The notes under the pieces were generated by a model. That model did not search any database and had not been told where the DNA came from. It worked only from the letters and a program-made list of their open reading frames with translations. A stretch of 13,233 nt of DNA, taken from Oscillospiraceae bacterium (GTDB taxonomy: Bacteria; Bacillota; Clostridia; Oscillospirales; UBA929). Position 1 is the stretch's first letter. Each line of letters opens with the position of its first letter. Shown in pieces: positions 6,584-13,080 of this stretch. The translations under genes and the position numbers were made by a program. Where the stretch lies: the NCBI GenBank assembly GCA_009784085.1, contig WRCJ01000044.1, positions 1 through 13,233 of the forward strand, read 5' to 3'.

Positions 6584-6880
6584 ATGGCAAAATCCACGGC
6601 GAAGTACGAAACCATCTATATCCTCAACCCAACGCTTGGCGAAGAGGATACCGCCGCCCTTGTGCAAAAATTCAATGCGCTGGCCGAGAGCCACGCGACG
6701 CTGGGCGATGTCGAAGAGTGGGGGAAGCGTCGGCTGGCTTATGAGATCAACAAGCTGACCGAGGGATACTATGTGCTTATGAACTATGAGAGCGCGCCCG
6801 ATTTCCCCGCCGAACTAGAGCGTGTCCTGAGCATTAACGAAGGCGTAATCCGTTGGCTGACAATCTGCAAGGATCAATAA
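6584..6880 (+). CDS. rpsF: 30S ribosomal protein S6
   Basis: This 98-residue protein of the 30S platform binds as a heterodimer with S18 to the central domain of 16S rRNA. The ferredoxin-like fold is recognised by YETIYILNPTLGEED at the N-terminus, the WGKRRLAYEINKLTEGYYVLMNY block in the middle, and the C-terminal NEGVIRWLTI, the counterpart of the usual D..VLR.L..K. It is of normal length and lacks the long acidic tail seen in some species. An upstream in-frame ATG at 6482 overlaps the promoter -10 and has no ribosome-binding site, so the start at 6584 behind AGGAGGTG is chosen. It is the first gene of the operon with ssb (15-nt gap) and rpsR, the usual arrangement in Bacillota. Confidence 0.97.
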   Translation: MAKSTAKYETIYILNPTLGEEDTAALVQKFNALAESHATLGDVEEWGKRRLAYEINKLTEGYYVLMNYESAPDFPAELERVLSINEGVIRWLTICKDQ

Positions 6881-6895
6881 AGGAGTGAAAACATT

Positions 6896-7390
6896 ATGTT
6901 GAACAAAGTCATCTTAATGGGCCGATTGACCAGGGACCCCGAGTTGCGCCACACCCAGAACAACACCCCTGTCGCGTCAATGCGCCTTGCCGTGGATCGG
7001 GGTTACCGGCGCGATTCCGCCGAGCCACATCAACAATCCGCCGATTTTTTCGACATCGTATGCTGGCAACAGCAGGCTGAGTTCGTGTCCAAATGGTTCC
7101 GCAAGGGGCAACTTGTCGCGGTAGCCGGCCGCTTGCAACAGCGCGATTGGAAGGATCGCGACGGCAACAACCGCACCTCGGTCGAGGTGGTTGCGCAAGA
7201 AGTCCATTTCGCCGAAAAGAAAAGCGACAGCCAAGGCCAAGGCGCAGGCGCTTACCCGCCTCCCGGCGCCTCCCTGGATGGGCCGGAACCAGCCGGATCC
7301 ATCGACTCGGCGCCGCCGGCGCCCCTGCCCCCCATGGTATCCTCCGGCTTTGCCGAGTTGGATGACGACGACGGCGAATTGCCGTTTTGA
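6896..7390 (+). CDS. ssb: Single-stranded DNA-binding protein
   Basis: Binds and protects single-stranded DNA during replication, recombination and repair, and recruits partner proteins through its tail. The 164 residues consist of an OB-fold (about 1-108) starting MLNKVILMGRLTRDPELR, with FFDIVCWQQQAEFVSKWFRKG (51-71) and VAVAGRLQQRDW. A flexible Gln/Gly/Pro-rich linker (about 110-153) leads to the acidic tip DDDDGELPF (156-164), which matches the canonical SSB tip. AGGAGTG lies 8 nt before the ATG. Its position between rpsF and rpsR is the common Bacillota operon. The linker DNA contains imprecise CCAAGG/GCGCAGG repeats typical of disordered SSB linkers. Confidence 0.97.
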   Translation: MLNKVILMGRLTRDPELRHTQNNTPVASMRLAVDRGYRRDSAEPHQQSADFFDIVCWQQQAEFVSKWFRKGQLVAVAGRLQQRDWKDRDGNNRTSVEVVAQEVHFAEKKSDSQGQGAGAYPPPGASLDGPEPAGSIDSAPPAPLPPMVSSGFAELDDDDGELPF

Positions 7391-7407
7391 AAACCTTGAC
7401 GGGCATA

Positions 7408-7435
7408 TTCGCATAGCTCAACTTCGCATAGCTCA
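7408..7435. repeat. 15-bp direct repeat in the ssb-rpsR spacer
   Basis: TTCGCATAGCTCA occurs at 7408-7420 and 7423-7435 with a period of 15 bp. The 89-base ssb-rpsR gap is longer than is usual for this operon, and the duplication accounts for part of that. The rest is AT-rich (AATTATTATTGAATTTTTTG) and contains no recognisable promoter of good quality. Confidence 0.8.
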
Positions 7436-7479
7436 CGCCTAGAATTATTATTGAATTTTTTGAAAAGGGAGTCTTTCCT

Positions 7480-7716
7480 ATGCCAATGGATCGTCCGCAA
7501 CGCGGCCGCAAACGCCGCAAGGTATGTTCTTTCTGTGTCGACCGTATCGAACATGTCGACTATAAAGATACGGCCCGCCTCCGCAAGTATCTGTCCGAGC
7601 GTTCCAAGATCCTGCCCCGCCGCATGACCGGCGCATGCGCCGCCCATCAGCGCGACCTGACCATAGCCATCAAGCGCGCGCGCCATCTGGCGACGCTTCC
7701 CTTCGTAACCGACTGA
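7480..7716 (+). CDS. rpsR: 30S ribosomal protein S18, zinc-binding type
   Basis: A 78-residue partner of S6 on the 30S platform. Signatures are the basic N-terminus RGRKRRKVCSFC, YKDTARLRKYLSERSKILPRR, and the C-terminal RRMTGACAAHQRDLTIAIKRARHLATLPF. Cysteines C16 and C19 with C53 and H56 make the four-ligand set of the C+ form of S18. Zinc-free paralogues of S18 replace these residues and are often controlled by Zur, so this is the ordinary zinc-containing copy. AAGGGAG lies about 8 nt before the ATG. It is the last gene of the rpsF operon and is followed by a strong GC-rich stem-loop. Confidence 0.97.
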   Translation: MPMDRPQRGRKRRKVCSFCVDRIEHVDYKDTARLRKYLSERSKILPRRMTGACAAHQRDLTIAIKRARHLATLPFVTD

Positions 7717-7723
7717 CTATGGG

Positions 7724-7753
7724 GGCGGGGGCGGCCTTGCGGCCGCCCCCGCC
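7724..7753 (+). terminator. 13-bp GC stem-loop after rpsR
   Basis: GGCGGGGGCGGCC (7724-7736) and its exact complement (7741-7753) enclose the loop TTGC. This is a very stable perfect stem directly after the rpsR stop. It is followed by TACTATTACC rather than a T-run, and the nearest T5 is about 15 nt further on, so it may be a processing or stabilising hairpin or a poor terminator rather than a textbook one. Confidence 0.55.
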
Positions 7754-7794
7754 TACTATTACCTCAATATTTTTGAAAATAGGGGTTATCAGCC

Positions 7795-8286
7795 ATGCCG
7801 CGCATCGATAAGGAGAATTACTACCTGGACATCGCCCAGGCCGTACTGAAACGGTGTACCTGCTGGCGCCGGCATTACGGGGCCATTATTGTAAAAAACG
7901 ATGAAATCATTGCCAGCGGCTACAACGGCGCGCCGCGCGGCCGGGGCAACTGCATCGATCTGGGGCTGTGTATGCGCGAGAAGTTGAACATCCCCCGGGG
8001 GGAGCGATATGAGATGTGCCGTTCGGTACACGCCGAGGCCAACGCCATCATCTCGGCCGCCCGCCGCGAAATGCTTGGCGCCACGCTGTACATGACCGGG
8101 CTAGACGCCAACACGGGGGAATTGCTGGCCGACACCACCTCCTGCCCCATGTGCAAACGGCTGGTCATCAACGCCGGCGTCAAGAAGGTCGTCGTACGCA
8201 ACACTGCGGAGCAGTATACGATTTATGACGTGCAAAAGGATTGGGTTTTATACGACGAATCGCTGTCCGGCACGTTTGGGTACTGA
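7795..8286 (+). CDS. dCMP deaminase (ComEB-like)
   Basis: A zinc-dependent enzyme of the cytidine/deoxycytidylate deaminase fold that converts dCMP to dUMP, feeding thymidylate synthesis. In 163 residues it shows the catalytic HAE (H79, E81) in VHAEANAII and the zinc-binding CPMC (C117, C120) in TTSCPMCKRLV. The family N-terminus RIDKENYYLDIA is followed by VKNDEIIASGYNGAPRG and a cysteine- and histidine-containing region, CIDLGLCMRE. The name ComEB comes from its place in the B. subtilis competence operon, though competence does not need it there and no com genes are nearby here. AGGGG lies 9 nt before the ATG. The ruvA start follows the stop by 3 nt, so the two are likely translated from one message. 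Confidence 0.93.
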   Translation: MPRIDKENYYLDIAQAVLKRCTCWRRHYGAIIVKNDEIIASGYNGAPRGRGNCIDLGLCMREKLNIPRGERYEMCRSVHAEANAIISAARREMLGATLYMTGLDANTGELLADTTSCPMCKRLVINAGVKKVVVRNTAEQYTIYDVQKDWVLYDESLSGTFGY

Positions 8287-8289
8287 CAA

Positions 8290-8922
8290 ATGTTCTACTC
8301 ACTTTGCGGGAAAATTGTCCATAAGGAGTCCCTCCTGGCCGTCGTCGACGTGTCGGGCGTGGGCTATGCCTGCCGCACCAGCATGGCGACCTTGGGCAAC
8401 CTGGAAGTCGGGCGGGAGGCCACATTGTATACGTACCTGCATGTGCGGGAAGGCATCTTCGATTTGTACGGCTTTGCCGGCCGCGAGGAACTGTCGGCCT
8501 TCAAGATGTTGCTGGGCATCTCGGGCGTGGGGCCGCGCGCGGCGTTGTCCATCCTGTCGTCGACTACCCCTGAACGCTTGGCCATGTCGGTGCTGAGCAG
8601 GGACGAAAAGGCGCTGACCGCCGCCGCCGGTGTGGGCAAGAAGCTGGCGCAGCGCATCGTGATGGAGCTAGAGGACAAAATGGGCAAATCCTTCGGGCTA
8701 GACGCCGCCGGCGGCGGCATCGGTGCAGGTGCCGGCGCAGGTGCCGCGTTCCCCGGCGCCTTGCCCCTAGGGGGCGGCAAGTTGAGCGAAGCCCAAGCGG
8801 CCCTCGTGGTGCTGGGCTATTCCCCCGCCGAGGCGGCTTATGCGCTGAAGGGCGTGGACGCCGACGCGCTGACCGTGGAGGAAACCATCCGCGCGGCGTT
8901 GCGTAGCATGGTGAGCTTATGA
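8290..8922 (+). CDS. ruvA: Holliday junction branch migration protein RuvA
   Basis: RuvA tetramers bind four-way junctions and seat the RuvB motors for branch migration in recombination and fork repair. The 210 residues show three domains: an OB-fold (1-63, MFYSLCGKIV...DLYGFAG), a pair of helix-hairpin-helix motifs (GISGVGPRAALSIL 76-89 and GVGKKLAQRIVMEL 114-127), a flexible Gly/Ala linker (GGGIGAGAGAGAAFPG, 141-156), and the C-terminal RuvB-binding domain (165-210). There is no clear Shine-Dalgarno; the start lies 3 nt after the deaminase stop, which suggests translational coupling. It overlaps ruvB by ATGA. The second residue context MFYSLCG differs mildly from the usual MIxxLxG. Confidence 0.97.
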   Translation: MFYSLCGKIVHKESLLAVVDVSGVGYACRTSMATLGNLEVGREATLYTYLHVREGIFDLYGFAGREELSAFKMLLGISGVGPRAALSILSSTTPERLAMSVLSRDEKALTAAAGVGKKLAQRIVMELEDKMGKSFGLDAAGGGIGAGAGAGAAFPGALPLGGGKLSEAQAALVVLGYSPAEAAYALKGVDADALTVEETIRAALRSMVSL

Positions 8923-9968
8923 GTATACAGTTCGACGAGATGGAAAAACGCCTCGTAACCCCCTCCCCTTCCCCCGACGACGAGCATGAGGGTTCGCTTC
9001 GCCCGCGATCCCTGCGGGACTACACCGGCCAAGAACGCGCCTGCGACAGCCTGACCGTTTTTATCGAGGCGGCGCGAGGACGTAAGGAACCGTTGGACCA
9101 TGTCCTGCTATACGGCCCCCCTGGCCTGGGCAAGACCACGCTGGCCGGGGTCATCGCCTGCGAAATGGGGGTAAACATCCGGGTGACATCCGGCCCGGCC
9201 ATTGAGAAAGCCGGCGATTTAGCCGCGCTGCTGACCAACCTGAACGAACATGATATCCTTTTCGTAGACGAAATCCATCGCCTAAACCGGGCGGTGGAGG
9301 AGGTCCTCTACCCAGCCATGGAGGACTACGCCGTGGATATAATCTTGGGGAAAGGTCCATCCGCCCGCTCGATACGGCTGGATCTGCCCCGTTTTACGCT
9401 GATCGGGGCCACCACCCGCGCCGGGCAGCTCACGGCCCCGCTCCGCGATCGTTTTGGCGTCGTGCTACGCTTGGAACTTTACACGGCCGAGGAGCTGACC
9501 CGCATCGTCACGCGCAGCGCCTCCATCCTGCGCATCGATATCGAGCCGGACGGCGCCACAGAGATCGCCCGCCGTTCCCGCGGCACGCCGCGCGTCGCCA
9601 ACCGCATCCTCAAGCGGGTGCGCGACTACGCCCAGGTGCGGGCGGACGGCGTTATCACGCGGGAGGTGGCCGACCAGGCGCTGGGGATGCTGGAGATCGA
9701 CGAGCTGGGGTTGGATGCCGTCGATCGGCGCATGCTGTCGTCCATCATCGGCCACTTCGACGGCGGCCCGGTGGGCTTGGACACGCTGGCGGCCACTATC
9801 GGCGAGGAATCGGTTACGCTGGAGGATGTCTACGAGCCGTTCCTGATGCAAATGGGCTTCCTCAACCGTACGCCCAGGGGCCGCTGTGTCACAAAAAACG
9901 CCTACGCGCATTTGGGCCTGCCCGTTCCCGCCGGGGACTTTGAGCAGTTAAAAATGGAAAATGGATAA
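8919..9968 (+). CDS. ruvB: Holliday junction helicase motor RuvB
   Basis: An AAA+ ATPase that forms hexameric rings on both sides of the RuvA-junction complex and pumps DNA through. The 349 residues contain Walker A GPPGLGKT (66-73), Walker B DEIH (117-120), sensor 1 GATTRAG (163-169), and an arginine-finger region LRDRFG (175-180). A sensor 2 helix in GTPRVANRILKRVRDYAQ and a C-terminal winged helix (about 255-335) ending in the conserved GF.NRTPRGR follow. The N-terminus SLRPRSLRDYTGQ is typical. The start overlaps the ruvA stop by four bases. The last six residues (LKMENG) and the stop are encoded by the start of a low-complexity repeat that fills the gap to glmM, so this tail is probably not conserved. 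No ruvC is present in the window, which is common in Bacillota, where RecU serves. Confidence 0.98.
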   Translation: MSIQFDEMEKRLVTPSPSPDDEHEGSLRPRSLRDYTGQERACDSLTVFIEAARGRKEPLDHVLLYGPPGLGKTTLAGVIACEMGVNIRVTSGPAIEKAGDLAALLTNLNEHDILFVDEIHRLNRAVEEVLYPAMEDYAVDIILGKGPSARSIRLDLPRFTLIGATTRAGQLTAPLRDRFGVVLRLELYTAEELTRIVTRSASILRIDIEPDGATEIARRSRGTPRVANRILKRVRDYAQVRADGVITREVADQALGMLEIDELGLDAVDRRMLSSIIGHFDGGPVGLDTLAATIGEESVTLEDVYEPFLMQMGFLNRTPRGRCVTKNAYAHLGLPVPAGDFEQLKMENG

Positions 9969-10007
9969 GGGATAAGGGATAAGGGAAAACGGATGAGGGG
10001 TGAGGGG
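9965..10007. repeat. Heptamer repeats between ruvB and glmM
   Basis: ATAAGGG is repeated three times exactly (9965-9971, 9972-9978, 9979-9985), followed by TGAGGGG twice (9994-10000, 10001-10007). The period of 7 puts TAA at 9966, 9973 and 9980, one in each frame; the first is the ruvB stop. The last GAGGGG is 9 nt before the glmM ATG and serves as its ribosome-binding site. Confidence 0.9.
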
Positions 10008-10016
10008 TAACGCTTT

Positions 10017-11399
10017 ATGGGTAATCTTTTCGGAACCGATGGCATACGGGGCGTGGCTGGCGAAACGCTCGACGGGCAACTGGCTTTTCGCGTGGGGCAG
10101 GCCGCCGCGCTGACCTTGAGCCGCGCCGAGGGGCATCGCGCGCGCGTGCTGATTGGCAAGGATACCCGCATATCCTCCGACATGCTGGAAGCGGCGTTGG
10201 CCGCCGGGGTGGCCTCTGTCGGCGCCGACGCCATATTGCTGGGCATTATCCCCTCGCCCGCTGTCGCCTATCTGACGGTGCGCGACGGCGCGGATGCGGG
10301 CATTGTCATCTCGGCGTCGCATAATTCCTTTGAACACAATGGCATCAAGATATTCGGCAGGGAAGGCTTCAAGCTCTCCGACAAACTGGAGTCCGATATC
10401 GAGGCCCTGATTGCCACCCCAGATACCATGTCTATGCCCATGCCCATGCCCGTACCCATGCCACAGGCCATGTTTGCCGATGTGGGCCGCATCACAACGG
10501 ACGACACGTCGGCCTTGCGCTACGTATCCTTCCTCGCCGGCACGGTGGACGCCGATCTGTCCCATCTGCGCGTTGCCGTAGACTGCGCCAACGGCGCGGC
10601 CGCGCGTACGGCCGAGGCGTTGATGCAAAAGATCGGCATTGGCCATTCGCTGCTGTTCGACCGGCCCGATGGGTGCAATATCAACGACCGGTGCGGATCG
10701 ACCGACATGCAGGCCCTATGCGGGCATGTGGTGGAGGGCGGCTTCGATTTGGGGCTGGCTTTCGATGGCGACGCGGACAGATGCCTAGCCGTCGATCACA
10801 AGGGACAGATCATCGACGGCGATCGCATCTTGGCCATATGCGCCCTGGTCGAAAAGGAACGCGGCGCCCTGTCCCAGGATACCGTGGTCGCCACCGTCAT
10901 GAGCAACTTGGGTTTCCACGCCTTCGCGAAGGAGCATGGGTTCTCGGTCGTGACCACGGCTGTGGGCGACAGGCAGGTGCTGGAGAAGATGCTGGCATGT
11001 GGATACGATCTGGGCGGCGAGCAGTCGGGGCACTTGGTATTCCGCCGCCTTACCACCACCGGGGATGGCCAACTCACCGCCCTGCGCTTCCTGTGCGCGG
11101 TCGCCCAGTCCGGCCGTTCCGCCCATGAGCTACTGTCCGGGTTTACACAATACCCGCAAGTGCTGGTCAATGTCCGCGTGACAGGCCCCCATAAGCGAAC
11201 GATATCCGAGCATCCCGAGGTGTGCGCCGCGATCGCGGAAGCCGAGACGGCCCTCAAAGGCAACGGCCGCATCTTGGTGCGCCCCTCGGGCACCGAGCCG
11301 CTGGTGCGGGTCATGGTCGAGGGTCTGGTGGAATCCCAGGTTCGGGCGCTGGCCGACGAGGTGGCGGCGGTCATCAGCCGGGTAAAGGCGCCTGCGTGA
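10017..11399 (+). CDS. glmM: Phosphoglucosamine mutase
   Basis: Interconverts glucosamine-6-phosphate and glucosamine-1-phosphate on the way to UDP-GlcNAc for peptidoglycan. The 460 residues show the four-domain alpha-D-phosphohexomutase plan: N-terminal FGTDGIRGVAG, the phospho-serine loop ISASHN with catalytic S101, the metal loop DGDADR (D250, D252, D254), the sugar-binding GEQSGH (334-339), and the C-terminal phosphate-binding RPSGTEP (422-428). The order and spacing identify GlmM rather than a phosphomannomutase. Between domains 1 and 2 the loop at 138-149 is a Met-Pro repeat, MSMPMPMPVPMP, made by an ATGCCC hexamer repeat, in a place where relatives have unrelated variable sequence. GAGGGG lies 9 nt before the ATG. 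It is probably the last gene of the deaminase-ruvA-ruvB-glmM transcript. Confidence 0.97.
   Translation: MGNLFGTDGIRGVAGETLDGQLAFRVGQAAALTLSRAEGHRARVLIGKDTRISSDMLEAALAAGVASVGADAILLGIIPSPAVAYLTVRDGADAGIVISASHNSFEHNGIKIFGREGFKLSDKLESDIEALIATPDTMSMPMPMPVPMPQAMFADVGRITTDDTSALRYVSFLAGTVDADLSHLRVAVDCANGAAARTAEALMQKIGIGHSLLFDRPDGCNINDRCGSTDMQALCGHVVEGGFDLGLAFDGDADRCLAVDHKGQIIDGDRILAICALVEKERGALSQDTVVATVMSNLGFHAFAKEHGFSVVTTAVGDRQVLEKMLACGYDLGGEQSGHLVFRRLTTTGDGQLTALRFLCAVAQSGRSAHELLSGFTQYPQVLVNVRVTGPHKRTISEHPEVCAAIAEAETALKGNGRILVRPSGTEPLVRVMVEGLVESQVRALADEVAAVISRVKAPA
10428..10472. repeat. ATGCCC hexamer repeat inside glmM
   Basis: Starting ATGTCT, there are three ATGCCC units, a GTACCC, an ATGCCA and then CAGGCCATG. 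The units stay in frame and encode alternating Met and Pro. Closely related CACGCC/ATGCCC hexamers occur in the secA-rpsF gap near 6408-6428. Confidence 0.85.
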
Positions 11400-11411
11400 G
11401 GTGTGTCACGC
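11394..11411 (+). other. Small hairpin over the glmM stop codon
   Basis: GCGTGA (11394-11399, containing the glmM stop) and TCACGC (11406-11411) form a 6-bp stem with a 6-nt loop. No T-run follows, so it is not a convincing terminator. It may still mark a transcript end, because a new promoter-like region begins just after it. Confidence 0.3.
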
Positions 11412-11449
11412 CATTACCATATCATAAGCATCATATATATGTCATATAC

Positions 11450-11475
11450 TATAATACTATATAGAATCTAGGTGA
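11450..11475 (+). promoter_or_regulatory. -10 element and ribosome-binding site of the amidohydrolase gene
   Basis: The 82-base gap after glmM is very AT-rich. TATAAT is at 11450-11455 (overlapping TATACT at 11445-11450), but no good -35 lies at the right distance. AGGTGA (11470-11475) is 6 nt before the ATG. This suggests the amidohydrolase gene has its own promoter, possibly one needing an activator. Confidence 0.45.
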
Positions 11476-11481
11476 TATAGA

Positions 11482-12624
11482 ATGCAACTCCATCCCGAAG
11501 TCGCGGCCATGGCGCGGGATTGCGCCCAAATCCGACAAAGCCTGCACCGGATACCGGAGTCGGGTTTTGAGGAGTACAAGACGAGCGCCTACATACTGGA
11601 CTTTCTCAAGCGTTACCCCCCCGACAGCGTGCATACTTTGTCCGAAACGGGCATTAAGGCCACGTACTATACCCCTGGCGCCACAGAAACCATCGCCTTT
11701 CGCGCCGACATGGACAGCCTGAGCATCCGCGAAAGAAACGATGTGCCATACAAATCGGAACACGCGGGCAGGATGCATGCCTGCGGGCACGACGGCCACA
11801 TGACCATGCTGCTGCTATTTGCCCGGCTTTTGAGCCAGAACCGGGACAAGCTGGGCGTCAATGTCGTGCTGTTGTTCCAGCCAGCCGAGGAGGGCAAGTG
11901 CGGCGCCTCGCGGATGGTGCAAGACGGCGCGCTCACCGATCCCGACGTAGGGAAAATATATGGGATTCACTTGTGGCCGGACATCCCCCGCGGCAAGATT
12001 GGCGTCCGCTGGGGTCCTATGATGGCGAAGGCATGTGAATTCGACATCACAGCCCACGGCTTGAGTTCCCATGGGGCAAGCCCGCAAATGGGCGTGGACG
12101 CGATTGTGGCGGCCGCGACGCTGATCACAATGCTCCAAACGGCCCTCACGCGCAACATCGACCCGCTATCGGGCGCACTGCTTACTATCGGCAAGATCGA
12201 CGGCGGCGTCACGCGCAACATCATCGCGGACGAGGTCGTTATGAACGCGACGCTCCGCGTTTTCTCCGAAGATGTCTATATCCAGCTCATGCGGCGCATC
12301 CGCGCCATGGCCAGCGGGGTCGCCGAGGCCACCAGCGCAGACTTCGAAATCAAGGAGCTTCAACACTATCCCTGCGTGGACAACCCGAGGGAACTGGTGG
12401 AAGACTTCTACCGATATGTCGATATGGACGATCTTGTCATCGCCGATCCGGTGCTCATCGCGGAGGACTTCTCCTGCTACCAGCAGGAGATACCGGGGTT
12501 GTTCCTGTTTTTGGGCGTGGGCGGCGGCAAAAACAAGGTGCCGCTACACAACCCCCTGTTCGATTTTGACGAGGACGCGCTACTCGTCGGCGTCGAGCTG
12601 TACCGACGCCTAGCGGGGCTATGA
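11482..12624 (+). CDS. M20-family metal-dependent amidohydrolase
   Basis: A cytosolic 380-residue enzyme of the M20D peptidase group (hippurate hydrolase, IAA-amino-acid hydrolase, N-acyl-amino-acid and N-acetyldiaminopimelate deacetylases), which cleaves an acyl or aminoacyl amide bond with two divalent metals. Signatures are LHRIPESGFEEYKTS (21-35), RADMDSLSI (74-82), the metal-binding HACGHD (99-104; C101, H103), FQPAEEG with E136/E137, GIHLWP with H163, the lid-domain segment HGLSSHGASP (192-201), TIGKIDGGVTRNIIAD, and the last ligand H356 in PLHNPLFDFDE. There is no signal peptide. The substrate cannot be assigned; no dap genes are adjacent. It probably has its own promoter. The stop codon overlaps an ATG of the small downstream gene, so the two could be coupled. 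Confidence 0.93.
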   Translation: MQLHPEVAAMARDCAQIRQSLHRIPESGFEEYKTSAYILDFLKRYPPDSVHTLSETGIKATYYTPGATETIAFRADMDSLSIRERNDVPYKSEHAGRMHACGHDGHMTMLLLFARLLSQNRDKLGVNVVLLFQPAEEGKCGASRMVQDGALTDPDVGKIYGIHLWPDIPRGKIGVRWGPMMAKACEFDITAHGLSSHGASPQMGVDAIVAAATLITMLQTALTRNIDPLSGALLTIGKIDGGVTRNIIADEVVMNATLRVFSEDVYIQLMRRIRAMASGVAEATSADFEIKELQHYPCVDNPRELVEDFYRYVDMDDLVIADPVLIAEDFSCYQQEIPGLFLFLGVGGGKNKVPLHNPLFDFDEDALLVGVELYRRLAGL

Positions 12625-12656
12625 ATGTGAATTTGAATGGAAGCGGGAGTGGAAGT

Positions 12657-12917
12657 ATGAGCCTTGATACTTATGAAGCAATGCTTGAAACCGCCGCTAC
12701 TGACGATGCTATTTCTGAAGCAGAGGCAGAACTAGCCAAAGGCGGGCAACTACACGACGCGGCACAGGCATTGGAGTCCCTAAGGGGTAAACACTTTGGC
12801 AGATCAAATTCCGAATTGGACAAGGTGCGGCAAAAAATTGAGCGGGGGAAAGAAGCGGCGCGGGATGGAAAGGTATATACATCAGATGAAGCCCGTCGCC
12901 TTTTAAGCGAGCAATGA
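12657..12917 (+). CDS. Antitoxin-like small protein
   Basis: 86 residues starting MSLDTYEAMLETAATDD. It is acidic, probably helical, with no cysteines and no membrane segment. The C-terminal GKVYTSDEARRLLSEQ resembles the toxin-wrapping tail of Phd/YefM- and RelB-type antitoxins. The earlier stretch ELAKGGQLHDAAQALESLRGKHFG has a similar look (G..hDA...LR.K), as if the tail motif occurs twice. An earlier in-frame ATG at 12621 overlaps the amidohydrolase stop and would add MNVNLNGSGSGS, itself low-complexity. I prefer 12657 because GGGAGTGG lies just upstream. Codon use is AT-richer than in its neighbours, suggesting transfer. The stop overlaps the ATG of the next frame (ATGA), the usual antitoxin-toxin layout, but that partner is broken. 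The family assignment is by eye and tentative. Confidence 0.55.
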   Translation: MSLDTYEAMLETAATDDAISEAEAELAKGGQLHDAAQALESLRGKHFGRSNSELDKVRQKIERGKEAARDGKVYTSDEARRLLSEQ

Positions 12918-13005
12918 TCATCTATCAGACGGTTGAAACCCATGTTAATATTTAGCCATCATCCACGGCAAGCGTGAATATGCAAGTCCAAAGGGCGCAG
13001 AATAA
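12914..13005 (+). pseudogene. Remnant of a ParE/RelE-like toxin gene
   Basis: An ATG overlapping the antitoxin stop opens a frame that reads MIIYQTVETHVNI and ends at TAG (12953-12955). In another frame, opening after 12948 and ending at TAA (13003-13005), the DNA reads YLAIIHGKREYASPKGAE. The piece LAIIHGKRE resembles the conserved C-terminal strand of ParE/RelE toxins (roughly hRhLxVhHGxRD). The simplest reading is a toxin gene that lost its middle (about 50-70 codons) and shifted frame, leaving only its two ends. The terminator begins within its last codons, as expected for the end of a two-gene unit. Both pieces are short, so chance similarity is possible. Confidence 0.45.
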
Positions 13006-13024
13006 CTGTCTGCGCTTTTTCTTT
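12995..13024 (+). terminator. Intrinsic terminator after the antitoxin-like gene
   Basis: GCGCAGA (12995-13001) pairs with TCTGCGC (13009-13015) around a 7-nt loop and is followed directly by TTTTTCTTT (13016-13024). A-rich sequence precedes the stem. This is the only textbook intrinsic terminator in the window and closes the rightward gene group. Confidence 0.88.
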
Positions 13025-13080
13025 ATGATACGGTGGGACACGCGGGGGCGCGGCGGCGCGGGTACGGCGGGCCGAGCGAG

